DNA of 64,000 nt, taken from Tragulus kanchil. Its lineage: Eukaryota > Chordata > Mammalia > Artiodactyla > Tragulidae. Location of the stretch: NCBI GenBank assembly GCA_022376925.1, contig JAIOJX010000025.1, forward strand, positions 6,355,141-6,419,140, in the 5' to 3' direction. Of this stretch, positions 24,000-35,900 are shown one piece after another. A program made the translations under genes and the position numbers. Numbering within the stretch: the stretch's first letter is position 1; each line of letters starts with the position of its first letter. Under the pieces are notes generated by a model, which ran no database searches, was not told the origin of the DNA, and saw only the letters and a program-made list of their open reading frames with translations.

Positions 24000-24755
24000 G
24001 AGGAGGTCTTTATACATATTGGACACAAGAGGGCGCAGTACACTAGAAGAAATGATAAACTTCCTCAATCCACTAGACTTCTCCTTTTAAGCTGGTGTTT
24101 GTTTTTATTAGCCACGCAGTGGCAGTGGATAGATTATAAAATAAACCAAATGGTCCACAAGTACCATAGCTGTAATTTTGTCTTTAAATTTCTATTAGTC
24201 CAAACTCTGTAAAAGTTAAAAGTAAAATAAAGGTTTAAAAAAAATTTTTTTCTATTAGTCCATATGATCAGAAAGCAAAGGTTTTAGGTAAAAATAGAAA
24301 ACAATAAAGTAAATAGCATACACTCCAGAAGATTTCCATACATATCATTGCACATTTTTTAAGCATCACCTTGTGTAGGAGAGAGTCAGGATGGATATTA
24401 TGATGCGTCCTGGTACACATGAGGGAAGTGGGCGCCAAAGGAGATTTATCCACATCACACGGCTGGGGAGTGGCAGAGAGCCACAGCAATTTGTATCAAC
24501 ATGCAGATAAAAACAGAACAAAAAATTCCAAGTAGCTATCTGTCACAGTGACTTCCCCCTTTGACTTGGGAGCTGGTGATCTTGCTCTTTCCTCCTGCCA
24601 CATGTAAAATCTCTAAAGTTCAAAATCAGCCCATGTGTTCAACGTGAATTACCAATGACAATATGATTAAATTACCCAGGAATCTGAGATCTCTGGCAAC
24701 TTCTGGCAACTGTCTCTACAATATTTTAAGTAGGTGAATGTTTCACTCAACACAC
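24000..24755. other. QRFPR intron 4, mostly unassigned
   Basis: Unique intronic sequence; 24370-24490 has a weak antisense MIR-like look (subtraction of tail motifs only), otherwise nothing recognised. Confidence 0.45.
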
Positions 24756-24991
24756 CTGGCTATTTTTGACATTTCTTTTCCATGAATAGTTCGAAGCACC
24801 GAGCCATCCCCCACTCTTTTCTTTATCCAAAGTTCGTAACTAATCTTACTGTACAGGATTAGCATCACCATGAGAGGCAGGAGAAAGAGGATGACCAGGA
24901 TGAAAGTGGTGTAGATTTTCTGGTCCACAGGGCTGCTCCACTCTTCCAAGCAGCAGACATGTTCTTTTTCATATAAGAAGTCATACTTAAT
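24756..24991 (-). CDS. QRFPR: QRFPR coding exon 4 (extracellular loop 2, TM5, third intracellular loop)
   Basis: A 236-base exon with acceptor TTTTAAAG before 24991 and donor GTGTGT after 24756. It starts IKYDFLYEKEH, continues with the extracellular-loop-2 cysteine pair (VCCLEEW), which holds the partner of the conserved TM3 disulphide, then TM5 (YTTFILVILFLLPLMVMLIL) and a basic third intracellular loop containing ELWIKKRVGDGSVLR. It ends in GKEMSKIA plus the first two bases of an arginine codon that exon 5 completes. No stop or frameshift is seen. Single-copy here, with about 6.5 kb of intron to exon 3 (inflated by the 28.8-30.9 kb duplication). Confidence 0.95.
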
Positions 24992-25364
24992 CTTTAAAAT
25001 AAGTATAATTCAGTTAGAAAAGACAGAGGCTGCATCAAAGAACACAAAGCAGCCAAGACAATTGTCAGGCAGCATTTCTCAGAGCCTTACGTGTTTACCG
25101 TGGGTACCTATTTCAAACGAGATGCAATTTTGCTTGTTCTTTTGTTGTGCTTTCTCCCCTTCACTGCTTAGATTCTTAAGAGTTCCATATTCTATTTTCT
25201 ATTTTAAATGAAATCGAGTTCCATAGTCTGTTCACTTTTTAAAAAGTCTTTTTTTGCTTTTTACATGATAATCATTAAATTCTCAATTGAGTAAAAGAAA
25301 GAACACTACAATGACCAAAGCATGTATGAAACAACATTTTGTTCTAGCATGCCAGCTACTTTCT

Positions 25365-25581
25365 GTGTGTGCTCAGTCACTCAGACCTGTCTGTTTCTGC
25401 AACCCCACAGACTGCAGCCTGCCAGGATCCTCTGTCCATGGGATGTCTCAGGTAAGAATCTTGGAGCGGGTTGCCATTTCCTTCTCTAGGGATTCTTCCT
25501 GACCCAGAGATTGAACCCGCATCTCTGCCATCTCTTGCATTGGCAGGTAGATTCTTTATCACTGCACCACATGGGAAGCCC
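25365..25581 (-). mobile_element. BovA SINE in QRFPR intron 3
   Basis: Antisense BovA/Bov-tA from gtgtgctcagtcactcagac to accacatgggaagccc. From 25403 onward identical to the element at 25972-26187. Confidence 0.85.
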
Positions 25582-26612
25582 ATCAGCTAGTTTGCTGTTA
25601 GATTTTTTTGCTCCTCTAACTGTTGAAGAGATCAGTTTTGACAAGGCATCAGACTTCTTCCAATTGAATAAGTACTGAAAGTCTGCATTTTATTTCTGAA
25701 CTGAAAATCTGTATTTTGCCACTGCTGCTTCACATTGCAGTGATCAAGTTGCTTGCAAAGATTTTTAGAGAGGAAATTTGTAGCTTTTAGATTCTGAGAT
25801 GGATAAGAAATTAGGATTCAAATTATTGCCAAGGTACTAATATTCAGGCCCAATTGTAAGCCTTTGAAGCATATATTTTACTGAAAGGCAATTTCTATTT
25901 ATAAATACTATTTCTAACAAAATACTGAGATTATAAATTCAAAAATTAATAACAATTAGAATTTGTTCCTGTTGTTTAGTCATTTAGTCCTGTCCGACTC
26001 TTTGTGACCCCACAGACTGCAGCCTGCCAGGATCCTCTGTCCATGGGATGTCTCAGGTAAGAATCTTGGAGCGGGTTGCCATTTCCTTCTCTAGGGATTC
26101 TTCCTGACCCAGAGATTGAACCCGCATCTCTGCCATCTCTTGCATTGGCAGGTAGATTCTTTATCACTGCACCACATGGGAAGCCCATCAGCTAGTTTGC
26201 TGTTAGATTTTTTTGCTCCTCTAACTGTTGAAGAGATCAGTTTTGACAAGGCATCAGACTTCTTCCAATTGAATAAGTACTGAAAGTCTGCATTTTATTT
26301 CTGAACTGAAAATCTGTATTTTGCCACTGCTGCTTCACATTGCAGTGATCAAGTTGCTTGCAAAGATTTTTAGAGAGGAAATTTGTAGCTTTTAGATTCT
26401 GAGATGGATAAGAAATTAGGATTCAAATTATTGCCAAGGTACTAATATTCAGGCCCAATTGTAAGCCTTTGAAGCATATATTTTACTGAAAGGCAATTTC
26501 TATTTATAAATACTATTTCTAACAAAATACTGAGATTATAAATTCAAAAATTAATAACAATTAGAATTTGTTCCTGTTGTTTAGTCATTTAGTCCTGTCC
26601 GACTCTTTTGTG
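25403..26612. repeat. Tandem duplication 10, offset 605 bp, junction inside BovA SINEs
   Basis: Copy 1 is 25403-26007 and copy 2 is 26008-26612, identical as far as I can read. The SINE at 25972-26187 starts like the one at 26577 and ends like the one at 25365, a SINE-SINE hybrid. Clean homologous junction, shorter than the other duplications. Confidence 0.9.
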
Positions 26613-26785
26613 ACCCCATGGACTGTAGCCTGCCAGGGTTCTCTGTCTATGGGATTTCTCAGGCAAGAATAATGGAGTGGGTTGCCATTTCCTCCTTCAG
26701 GGGATCTTCCTGACTCAGGGACTGAACCCCTGCCTTCTGCTTGGCAGGTGGATTTCTTTTACCAGTGAGTCACCAGGGAAGTCAT
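26577..26785 (-). mobile_element. BovA SINE in QRFPR intron 3
   Basis: Antisense element from ttgtttagtcatttagtcct to gtcaccagggaagtc; source of the left part of the hybrid element at 25972. Confidence 0.85.
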
Positions 26786-26971
26786 AGAAAATGCTAATAA
26801 GGGACAAATTATTTAAAGTGTATTCAAAAGTCACATATGTGGATAATAGCAATTAAAGTTAGAGAATTGATGAAAAATGCTCGTCATGTGAGTCACTCTG
26901 GAGCTTTACAGATGAAGAATACTTAAGACACAAATTTCTGCCTCCATTCCCAGAGGATTCTCACAAATCTT

Positions 26972-27271
26972 TTTTTTTTTAAACATTTATTTTATTTATT
27001 TATCTTTTTTGGGGGGGTGGGGTGGGGAGGGAGGGGAACGGGCGGGCCACTTCTATTGGTCTTTCATTTGTCTAGTTTCATCTGTCTTTGTTCTTTGGCC
27101 CGTGTGGGCCTCCCATCGTGGTGGCCTCTCGTCCCAGAGCTTCGGCTCGGTAATTGGACACATCAGTCCAGCGGCTCCGCGGCACATGGGATCTTCCCAG
27201 GCCAGGGATCGAACCGGCGCCCCTTGCACTGCAAGGTGGTGTTTTTACCCACTGGACCACCAGCGAAGCCC
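26972..27271 (-). mobile_element. Young CHR-derived SINE, antisense, internally deleted
   Basis: Same family; lacks about 35 bases around the palindrome region (cctctcgtcccagagcttcg) so the NRF1-like site is absent. Imperfect flanking repeat TCACAAATCTT / TCATGAATCTT. Confidence 0.8.
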
Positions 27272-28673
27272 TATCATGAATCTTAAAGTCAGTTGATGGT
27301 GGTGGTGAGTTTTCTGGTATTACTATCAAAAGTATGACAATGCAAGTTCTGGTCTAGGTGTTATCTTTCAAATGCAACTAAGAATGAAAGTATTAAACAA
27401 TAATTTCAACATCTGTACTCCCTGGAAAGAGGATATGAAGGCGACACTCATTCTGACTCATGTAAGCAGAACCCATAGGACTAAAACCACGGAGTCACAG
27501 ACTGACACATTCTAAAGCACAAGGCAAGACTGACAGCCTCTGAACTGGTGCACGTTCCCCTGGGAACAAGCAAAGACCTTCTGAGGGCATGCTCAGATGG
27601 TGCTTTCCTGGGACCCTCTTTCAGACCTTCTGGGGTTGAAGTGTCATGCTGAGTATACGTTTCCCGTTCCTCTTTCATAAACACCCTTCTCTCACTTTTC
27701 ACAAGTCATCTCTCTTACCCACCTGCCATCTCACTGTGGAACACCAAAACAAGAGGGGGTTCAAACTACGGATGTCAGTGAAGCCATCTCGATCAAGGCA
27801 TCAAAAATGCATGACAGGGCTTTGTGCTTTTCCCTGCATTAAATGTATTTCTATTCAGGGGAAAACTTGGCATTAGGGGGATAAAAAGGTGTTTTGACAG
27901 GTGATGACATGTTGTGAATTCCCATTATCCGTAAAGGGCAGAGGGGATGACAACTTTACCTTAACCACCTCGTTGCTTTCATCCCCTGAAAGTGGTCAGT
28001 CACTCCTGGGAGAGCCCAGTGAGAGCGAAGCAAAGCAAAACATCAGTGGAAATGGTAAAATCAGTGGTGCTTCATTTCAGCCTGCTGAGGAATTAAGGTG
28101 TCGTGCATGTCTACACTCTTGCTAATAGTGTTTGGGAGTGAGAAGGTGACCGTGGCAGAGTATATTAATACACTTTTTTTATTTCTGAAAAATGAAAGCA
28201 TGCTTTTTCTTGATAGAAAGCATATCTGACGTGGCTGATCCATCTGACAGGGAGGACTGGCTTTGCCAACTAGATTTTATGAATTTTCTACAAACTCAAT
28301 GATTTATATATTTAAAGTATATTTATAGCATATGATAAAATAATTTTATTTAAATAAAAATGGACACATCTCCTTGTGTTCTGTGAATCAGAGTTAGACT
28401 CCATATGGGAACTCATTTGGGTTATTTATAAAAGGTGTTGGATTTCCTCCTGGAGATAAGGGCTGCCTCAGAGAAAGGAGCTGGCCACATTCAGCTGTGT
28501 GTGGAAGCCGAAAGGTCTTCACAAGCAGCTGATTAAAGGGAACAGCCATCAGAAGCCTCAGGGTCTTATCTATGAGAAACCCATGAAATAACAAATTAAT
28601 CATGGGGTACATTCAGATGCAGAATAAAATGATCATTTCCCCTCTCCATATTCTAGGATTCTAGGTCTTAAAG
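27272..28673. other. QRFPR intron 3, nothing recognised
   Basis: About 1.4 kb of single-copy intronic sequence. Open frames are short and lack family motifs; no repeat family assigned. Confidence 0.5.
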
Positions 28674-28684
28674 TGGTTCAAACT

Positions 28685-29011
28685 CGGGCTTCCCCTGGTG
28701 GTCCAGTGGGTAAGGACACCGCCTTGCAGTGCAAGGGGCGCCGGTTCGAGCCCTGGCCTGGGAAGATCCCATGTGCTGCAGAGCGGCTGGACTGATGTGT
28801 CCAATTACCGAGCTGGAGCTCTGGAGCACATGTGCCCAGAGCTGGCGCTCTGTGACGACAGAGGCCACCGCGATGTGAGGCCCACAGGAGCCAAAGAACA
28901 AAGACGGATGAAAATAGAGAAATGAAAGACCAGTAGAAGTGGCCCGCCTGTCCCCCTCCCTCGCCACCTCACCCCCCAAAAGATAAATAAAATAAATGTT
29001 TAAAAAAAAAA
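28685..29011 (+). mobile_element. Young CHR-derived SINE
   Basis: Full-length element with target-site duplication TGGTTCAAACT (28674-28684 with one-base context, 29012-29022). The palindrome has decayed to GCACATGTGC. The partner at about 29872-30112 lacks the head and differs by some ten substitutions. Confidence 0.88.
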
Positions 29012-30966
29012 TGGTTCAAACTGGGGAAAGGGAGACATCTTAAATTTATTGAGAGTATGGACCTAAGGACTGTGATATTGGACTGGATACTTTGATAAAG
29101 GAACTAACAGTGTTCATTGACCGGTCATTGTTCTTGAGACTGAAAGTTATCAGAGGAATTGTATGACCACAAGAGTTATAGGACTCACTCAAGGCTCCAT
29201 GCACCACATTTCATCAGAGGCCTAGGAAGTCCTCTGACTGCATTTCTATAGCTGGCAAGAGATAGAATAAAACTGCCTTCTGCTGTTAATCTGTGAAGTC
29301 CAGCCCATTCAATATATCAGTTGAATGAAACATCAAGTCACTTTTTAAAATGCACCCTTGCCTGAGGGCTCATCTGATATCCTTGCCAGAGAACACTGAA
29401 TGCCCAGTAAAGTTTTACATTTGGCTGTGTGCAGGCTGTCACTTCAGTAGTGTCCGGCTCTTTGTGACCCCATGGGTCTGTAGCCTGCCAGACTCCTCTG
29501 TCCATGAGATTCTCTAGCAAGAATACTGGAGTGGGTTGCCATGCCCTTCTCTAGGAGATCTTCCCAAGTGTCTCTTATGTCTCCTGCATCAGCAGGAGGG
29601 TTCTTTACTGCTAACGCCACCCAGGAAGCCCTCATATGCGTCAACATCCATTTAAAAAGGTACAAAGGACAAGTAATTAAAAAAATTATCTCAGAGTTGC
29701 ACGTAAGCAACCCCCTGATGTCCTTGAAGACTATTATCCTTACTTAGTTCCCAGACAGGACACTTTCAAGTAGGCCCCAATAAAGAGACCAGGTCACCAA
29801 AAATGGTACAAGTGTTTCCTTCACTGTGATTCACCACTGAAGGTTGGCCCAGCTGGCAGAAGCGTGGGGAAAAGTGCTGCAGAACGGCTGGACCGATGTG
29901 TCCAATTACCGAGCTGGAGCTTTGGAGCGCATGCGCCCAGAGCTGGCGCTCTGCGACGACAGAGGCCACCACGATGGGAGGCCCACAGGAGCCAAAGAAC
30001 AAAGACGGATGAAAATAGAGAAATGAAAGACCAATAGAAGTGGCCCGCCCGTCCCCCTCCATCGCCACCTCACCCCCCAAAAGATAAATAAAATAAATGT
30101 TTAAAAAAAAAATGGTTCAAACTGGGGAAAGGGAGACATCTTAAATTTATTGAGAGTATGGACCTAAGGACTGTGATATTGGACTGGATACTTTGATAAA
30201 GGAACTAACAGTGTTCATTGACCGGTCATTGTTCTTGAGACTGAAAGTTATCAGAGGAATTGTATGACCACAAGAGTTATAGGACTCACTCAAGGCTCCA
30301 TGCACCACATTTCATCAGAGGCCTAGGAAGTCCTCTGACTGCATTTCTATAGCTGGCAAGAGATAGAATAAAACTGCCTTCTGCTGTTAATCTGTGAAGT
30401 CCAGCCCATTCAATATATCAGTTGAATGAAACATCAAGTCACTTTTTAAAATGCACCCTTGCCTGAGGGCTCATCTGATATCCTTGCCAGAGAACACTGA
30501 ATGCCCAGTAAAGTTTTACATTTGGCTGTGTGCAGGCTGTCACTTCAGTAGTGTCCGGCTCTTTGTGACCCCATGGGTCTGTAGCCTGCCAGACTCCTCT
30601 GTCCATGAGATTCTCTAGCAAGAATACTGGAGTGGGTTGCCATGCCCTTCTCTAGGAGATCTTCCCAAGTGTCTCTTATGTCTCCTGCATCAGCAGGAGG
30701 GTTCTTTACTGCTAACGCCACCCAGGAAGCCCTCATATGCGTCAACATCCATTTAAAAAGGTACAAAGGACAAGTAATTAAAAAAATTATCTCAGAGTTG
30801 CACGTAAGCAACCCCCTGATGTCCTTGAAGACTATTATCCTTACTTAGTTCCCAGACAGGACACTTTCAAGTAGGCCCCAATAAAGAGACCAGGTCACCA
30901 AAAATGGTACAAGTGTTTCCTTCACTGTGATTCACCACTGAAGGTTGGCCCAGCTGGCAGAAGTGT
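28771..30966. repeat. Tandem duplication 11, offset 1101 bp
   Basis: Copy 1 is about 28771-29868 and copy 2 about 29872-30966. The non-SINE part (about 850 bases) is nearly identical, while the SINE part carries about ten substitutions, mostly transitions. Both copies include a BovA SINE. Confidence 0.93.
29427..29632 (-). mobile_element. BovA SINE (duplicate at 30528-30733)
   Basis: Antisense BovA from gtgcaggctgtcacttcagt to cacccaggaagccc, in both copies of duplication 11. Confidence 0.85.
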
Positions 30967-30999
30967 GGGGAAAACAGAGAGGTTGGGTAAGATCCTCTT

Positions 31000-31473
31000 A
31001 CAGCGCAGATGTCAGATTTCAACTTATCAGTGAATAGGAGGCAGGTGAAGGGCTTATGAAGGAGAGTCAGCCAATAAATAGACAACTGGTTACAAATTTT
31101 TTTGTGATTTAAAAACAAAAGAAACATTTAGAGTGAACATCAAACTCCTCAAATGTATCAAGACACTGAACAACACTAGGAAAGGTATGTTCCACTGGCA
31201 GGCAAATGTAGAAAGCAACCCTGGTACATTTTATTTTTAGCATTAAGGTCTTAACAATATAAGTTCAAGGAAGAGCTGAATAAATTAGAAAAAAAAAAAA
31301 CTATTTTAAAGCAAATTATTTTATTCCACTTGAAAAAACCTCCAGTGAAATAACTGAGATCACACAAATTTGCTGTAATGGGAGGAAATGGGAGGAAAAT
31401 GCAGGGAGGAAAATGATTATAAATAAGAGGGGTGGGAAAGAAGTGTGATTATCAATCCCAGCCCCCAATTTAC
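31000..31473. other. QRFPR intron 3 proximal part, nothing recognised
   Basis: Single-copy intron with poly-A rich patches (31290-31310); no feature supported. Confidence 0.5.
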
Positions 31474-31535
31474 CTCAAGTCGTTGCACGTGCCACATGGG
31501 AGATCCTACGATGACTGCCACCAGCCAGACCACCC
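31474..31535 (-). CDS. QRFPR: QRFPR coding exon 3 (TM4)
   Basis: Short 62-base exon encoding most of transmembrane helix 4. The acceptor TTTGCAG precedes 31535 and the donor GTAAAT follows 31474. The first two bases complete the glycine codon begun in exon 2, then the frame reads VVWLVAVIVGSPMWHVQRLE, the conserved TM4 tryptophan and proline helix leading into extracellular loop 2. It ends in phase 0, which matches the start of exon 4. Such a small exon is easily missed by gene prediction, but both splice sites and the phase on each side agree, so I am confident. Confidence 0.94.
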
Positions 31536-33418
31536 CTGCAAACAACGTTAAAAATCAAAAATCACAGTAATTTTTTCAGATTTCTCCATGAGTTTGTTGA
31601 GGTGATTATTGTAACAATGCATTCCTTAGCAAGGAACAAAAGAGAATCTTAACACACTAGGGCAAGGCTGGAACCAAGAGAGTGGATTTTGAAGAAAATT
31701 TCCCAGGTCAAACTCTGTTCTTTCTGTACTGAGTGGAAACATTAAGGAAAAAAAAAAAAAAAAACACTATTATAGTGGATCTCAAGGAACTGAGATTTAC
31801 TTAATCTGTAATTAGAATTTATTATACAAATACACACAGACTGACACACCACCTTTTAGGAAGTTATTGTTAATGATTCAAGATAGTTCTCAGGCTCACA
31901 AATCAATGTTTCTGTTTCTGTGCCCCCTCTTCTCACTGCTGCACACATCGATTGTTTTCTAGTCCAATCATTATTTTATTATGTTACCTCATATCCAATC
32001 ATTTTTCCAGTCTTTAGTAGAAATTCTGGAGGAATTGAGCCTCACTGGCTTAGTTCATTGCCAGTTCTCTTGAATCCACTGCCTGCTCAGGGGTAGAAGG
32101 GCATAATGGGGCAAGAAAGTCTAGCAGGTTCTGCCGGCTGAGGCCTTGGGGGAGGGCCAGTTTCAGCTAGAAGGTGGAACCAGTCAGAGGACCTGCCTGG
32201 CTCCCTGGGTAACAGAGCTAGAGGAAGATGCCAGTCAATGCTGCAAGAAAGACTCCTGGAGAGATGAATTTTCTTGATTTAAACACCTTTCTCTTATGAG
32301 TTTTTTGAGTAGGGACTGCCTTGACTGCCTATTATCAACTTTGCCTTCAGATGTCAAAACTCTCTCCTTCTCTCTTTTTAAAATAACTTCCCTCCTCCAT
32401 GTATCCTTTCCTAACCCTCTTTCCACACCCACATGCTGTTTTCAGATGTTCTGATGGTGAAAGCATGTCAATTATTAAGAGCCAAGAGGTCTTTGAATTC
32501 TTTGCAGGGAGAATGTGACATAAATTTGAAAATAACTAACAATTTTTTTCCCTATTGAATTATCTCTTCAGCTTAACCTATTTAAAATGAGTTTAATGTG
32601 TTGCAAAGCCTTCAGGAGCTTTTTCTGTAATTCTTCTATCCCATGCTGGATAAATTCTTACAGCAGAAATAAATGTTTGCACATTCCTCTCAAGTGAGAC
32701 ATTAGTAAAAAATGCTCTCTTTGATTATCACATTAACTGTTCTGAAACCTCTGGTTATTCAGCTATAATGCATTCACATCTCTGAGAAGCACATGGAAAT
32801 TTTAAATGGCTCGATTATAATTATCAAATAGAGAAAGTCTTCTATTTCACTGTGCAAGGCTTTAGGACCTTGCTCTAGGTTTACGTACATCCCAGAATAC
32901 ATGGTGATTCCAAAAAGCCTGAAACAAAATTTGGATGTGAATGAAATCCATCTCGGGCACTCACCACTTAGTGTTCTCACAGCCCTGCAGCTGTCTGCTG
33001 TTGTATACTCACTGCTGAGACCCGCTCCAGCCAGCACCCTTGTCCCCCACTCACCTAAACACACCTTTCCTGGCCTCTGTCAAAATCAACCTGTTAAAAT
33101 ATACTTGCCTCTTACTTCAAGATGACAGCTGACTAACCCAATGAATGTTAATATGGTGACACCACTGATGGATACCTTAGATCACCTCCAAGTGAGCTTA
33201 AATGTTAAGAACAGCAGCTCAAGGAAATCTGAGAGGAGAGATTTTCAGTGCTGGACTAAACCTCAAGGTTGGTGGGGGGAGGGTAGCAGTACACCCCAGA
33301 GCCTGTAAGATAGACAGGAGCTTCCTCCTCCAGTTCATAAATATGGTTCATGTTAAAGAAATCCTCTGTGTTCTGTAATGAAGCATGGCATTGATAACTG
33401 CTAGGATCACGTCCTCAC
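31536..33418. other. QRFPR intron 2, nothing recognised
   Basis: About 1.9 kb intron between exons 2 and 3, single-copy, with an A-run at 31749-31764. No repeat family or additional exon recognised. Confidence 0.55.
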
Positions 33419-33577
33419 CCAGCATCGTGAAAGCCCTTCGGTTGGTGTACTGCCACTTCATTTTAAAAGGATGCACAAGCCCCTGGTGCCTCTCCACGGC
33501 AATGCAGGTCATTGTGAGGATTTCTGTCACGACAGCGGTGGACTGGACAAATGGCACCATCTTGCAAATGAAGGCAC
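33419..33577 (-). CDS. QRFPR: QRFPR coding exon 2 (TM3 and second intracellular loop)
   Basis: Second coding exon of the pyroglutamylated RFamide peptide receptor (GPR103), a class A G-protein-coupled receptor at the plasma membrane that binds 26RFa/43RFa (QRFP) and is known to act in feeding and energy balance. On the minus strand an acceptor (TTGTTACAG) opens at 33577 and a donor (GTGAGG) follows 33419. The 159 bases run in phase 1 to phase 1. The translation begins GAFICKMVPFVQS and carries the conserved TM3 cysteine, then the TM3 end as ERH in place of the usual DRY, as known for this receptor, and ends AFTML. The frame is open and joins exactly to exon 3 through a split glycine codon. 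This exon is single-copy in the window. Assignment is by recognition of the family sequence. Confidence 0.95.
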
Positions 33578-34429
33578 CTGTAACAAGGAACCAGGAAAAG
33601 TTATGCAGCAATAAGAATAAAAGTATTATCTGTCTCTGTAATTATTACAGTGAATTAATTCTGAGCCTCTATTTACAAGTTTTATGACTATAATTACACA
33701 GTAGACACAAAATATTTGAGAAAGGCATTGGCTGATATTTTCTTTCCTTCAGTGGACTTAAGTTCCTGAATGATGTGTAATTATATATGTCAGACGATGT
33801 GAGAACAAGTATCTGGCCATAGACAATAAGCAGAATAAAACCATGTGACCCTTGCCTGAGAAAAAGCAAACTAGGTATTAACTGGTCTCTTGGGGTCTAA
33901 ACTATGGAGTGCTGTTTGATTCTTTCTTCCCTTTTGGTTCCCTGTCAAGTCATAACAAATGAATAATTTTCATCAAAGACTCCCAGATTTCTTCTTTTAT
34001 CTTATTTGTCCTTTGACTTTCTGTCCAAGACTAATCCAGATGATACCGTCGTGCTCTTAACTGTTTTCACTTTTTCTAATACAAAGGTCTCAGAGTCTGC
34101 AAGCCTGCTTCATTTGATTTACACAATATTTCATAATATTTTTAAAAATGTATCTGAATGCATTGCCTGCATTTAAAAATTCCTTGCACTATTTTCTGTC
34201 CCCCTCACTATTGATTTTTGTTAGTCCTATTCTGACATCTCTGCTCTTGAATCCACTCTACTCATCACTACCAGATTAATTGTTGTGAACTATCCAAAAA
34301 TCATAAGCTCAGGGAATATAAAAAGTTAGAAGAGATTTCAGTCCATTCGCTCAAAGCAGAAGTTTTTTTTGTCTCCCCTCCCAAATGCTCCGTGGGGCTT
34401 TGCTTTAAGATCTACAGGGGAGCCCTGCT
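33578..34429. other. QRFPR intron 1, exon-2-proximal part
   Basis: Unique AT-rich intron sequence. No sign of coding exon 1, which should encode the extracellular N-terminus and TM1-TM2. Confidence 0.5.
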
Positions 34430-34825
34430 TTCTGGTGCATCCCCACCCCTGGTCTTCACATGGCTTTTCTTTCTGCTTGGAATATTCTTCCCCAGGAGAA
34501 TATTTCTCTCACCTTTCACTGAAGTCTTTGCTCAACTGTCACCCTCTCAATGAGGTTGACCTACTCAAACAACCCTGTTGTCACTGGCATGTGTCCCTTG
34601 CCACCTTCTGTCATTCTTCCTTTTATTCTACTCTTTTCTCATATCTCTTCCAATTCCAATATGCTATGTAATTTACTGATTTGTTTTATTGTTTATTGAC
34701 AGTTTCTACACCCTTCCTAGGTGTAAACACTCTACGAATAAGGATTTTTGTTTTCTCACTGATGTATTCCAAGCACTGAGAATGGCACACAGAAGATTCT
34801 CAACTGACATTCACTGAATTGAAGA
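34430..34825 (+). mobile_element. L2 LINE 3' fragment
   Basis: ctgcttggaatattcttccc, then cactgatgtattccaagcac and aatggcacacagaagattct follow the order of the L2 3' region in sense orientation. Old and diverged; the 100-residue open frame across it is not a gene. Confidence 0.7.
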
Positions 34826-35242
34826 GGATGAGGAACTAGGAAGCTCTTAACCTTATAAAACTGACATCATTCAACTTTGGAGAGGCTCTTGCTGGAAAAA
34901 GTATTTTTCAGTATTTCCATCCACTTTTTCTAGTTTTTACTTACTGAGAGTTTTAGAATTAACCAACTATCTTTTTCGAACAGCAAGTCTTTCATATATT
35001 TAAAAGATACTTTCATAACACTCTTAAGACTTTTCTAGTTGCCCCAAACTATTCCTCATGACATGCTTATCAGATCTTTTAACTCCCTGGACACCATCCA
35101 TTGAGCTTTCTCCAGTTTGTGACTCTGTGACCCAGAAGTGAATCCACCATGCTCAGGGTGTGGCCTGGCCAAGACAGAAACTGTAGGGCTCTACTGCATC
35201 CCTGAGTCTACACATACTCTTCTGTGAGCGTAATTGAAATAT

Positions 35243-35470
35243 GTGCATGTGTGCTAAGTCACTTCAGTCATATCCAACTCTTCATGAACCCTATGGACCT
35301 TGGCTCACCAGGCTCCCCTGTCCATGGGATTCTCCAGGTAAAAACACTAGAGTGGGTTTCCATGCCCTCCTCCAGGGCATCTTCTGGATCCAAGGAATCA
35401 AACCTGCATCTCTTTCATGTCCTCAATTGGCAGGCTGGTTCTTTATCATTAGTGCCACCTGAAAAGCCCT
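35243..35470 (-). mobile_element. BovA SINE
   Basis: Antisense BovA from gtgtgctaagtcacttcagt to cacctgaaaagccc, in QRFPR intron 1. Confidence 0.85.
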
Positions 35471-35900
35471 CAGCATGGAAGTAGAGACCAAATCAGCCTT
35501 TTGTGCTAGAATTTTCAAATGGTTATTGTCTGTGGAACTTGAAAATTTCTATTAACTCATGATTTCCTTATTCTCCATCCTGTGACCTGGAGCCACTTAC
35601 ATATGGCTCCAGATATTTCCAGTCTAATCCTTCTTGGAAGCTTCAAATGGTAACCTAACAGCCCATCCCACACACTCCCAATCTCTCTTTCAGTTCCCCA
35701 AATTCCAACCCTGTTCAAAGTTAAGACCCTTGTTTTCCAGCAAGATAGTGTTGATGATAAATGCAGGAATTTATCAATACTTTCAGTACCCATAGAGTTC
35801 TCTGCTTGAATACTGATCATATTGCGACTGAATCAGCTTACCTTAAATCCTATTTCAGGTGTCATATTTGAATAAATGAATATATGATCAAATTATTGAT

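Noticed and set aside
34369..34671. 100-codon plus-strand open frame
   Set aside because: It lies across an old L2 LINE fragment and has no family motif or splice support.
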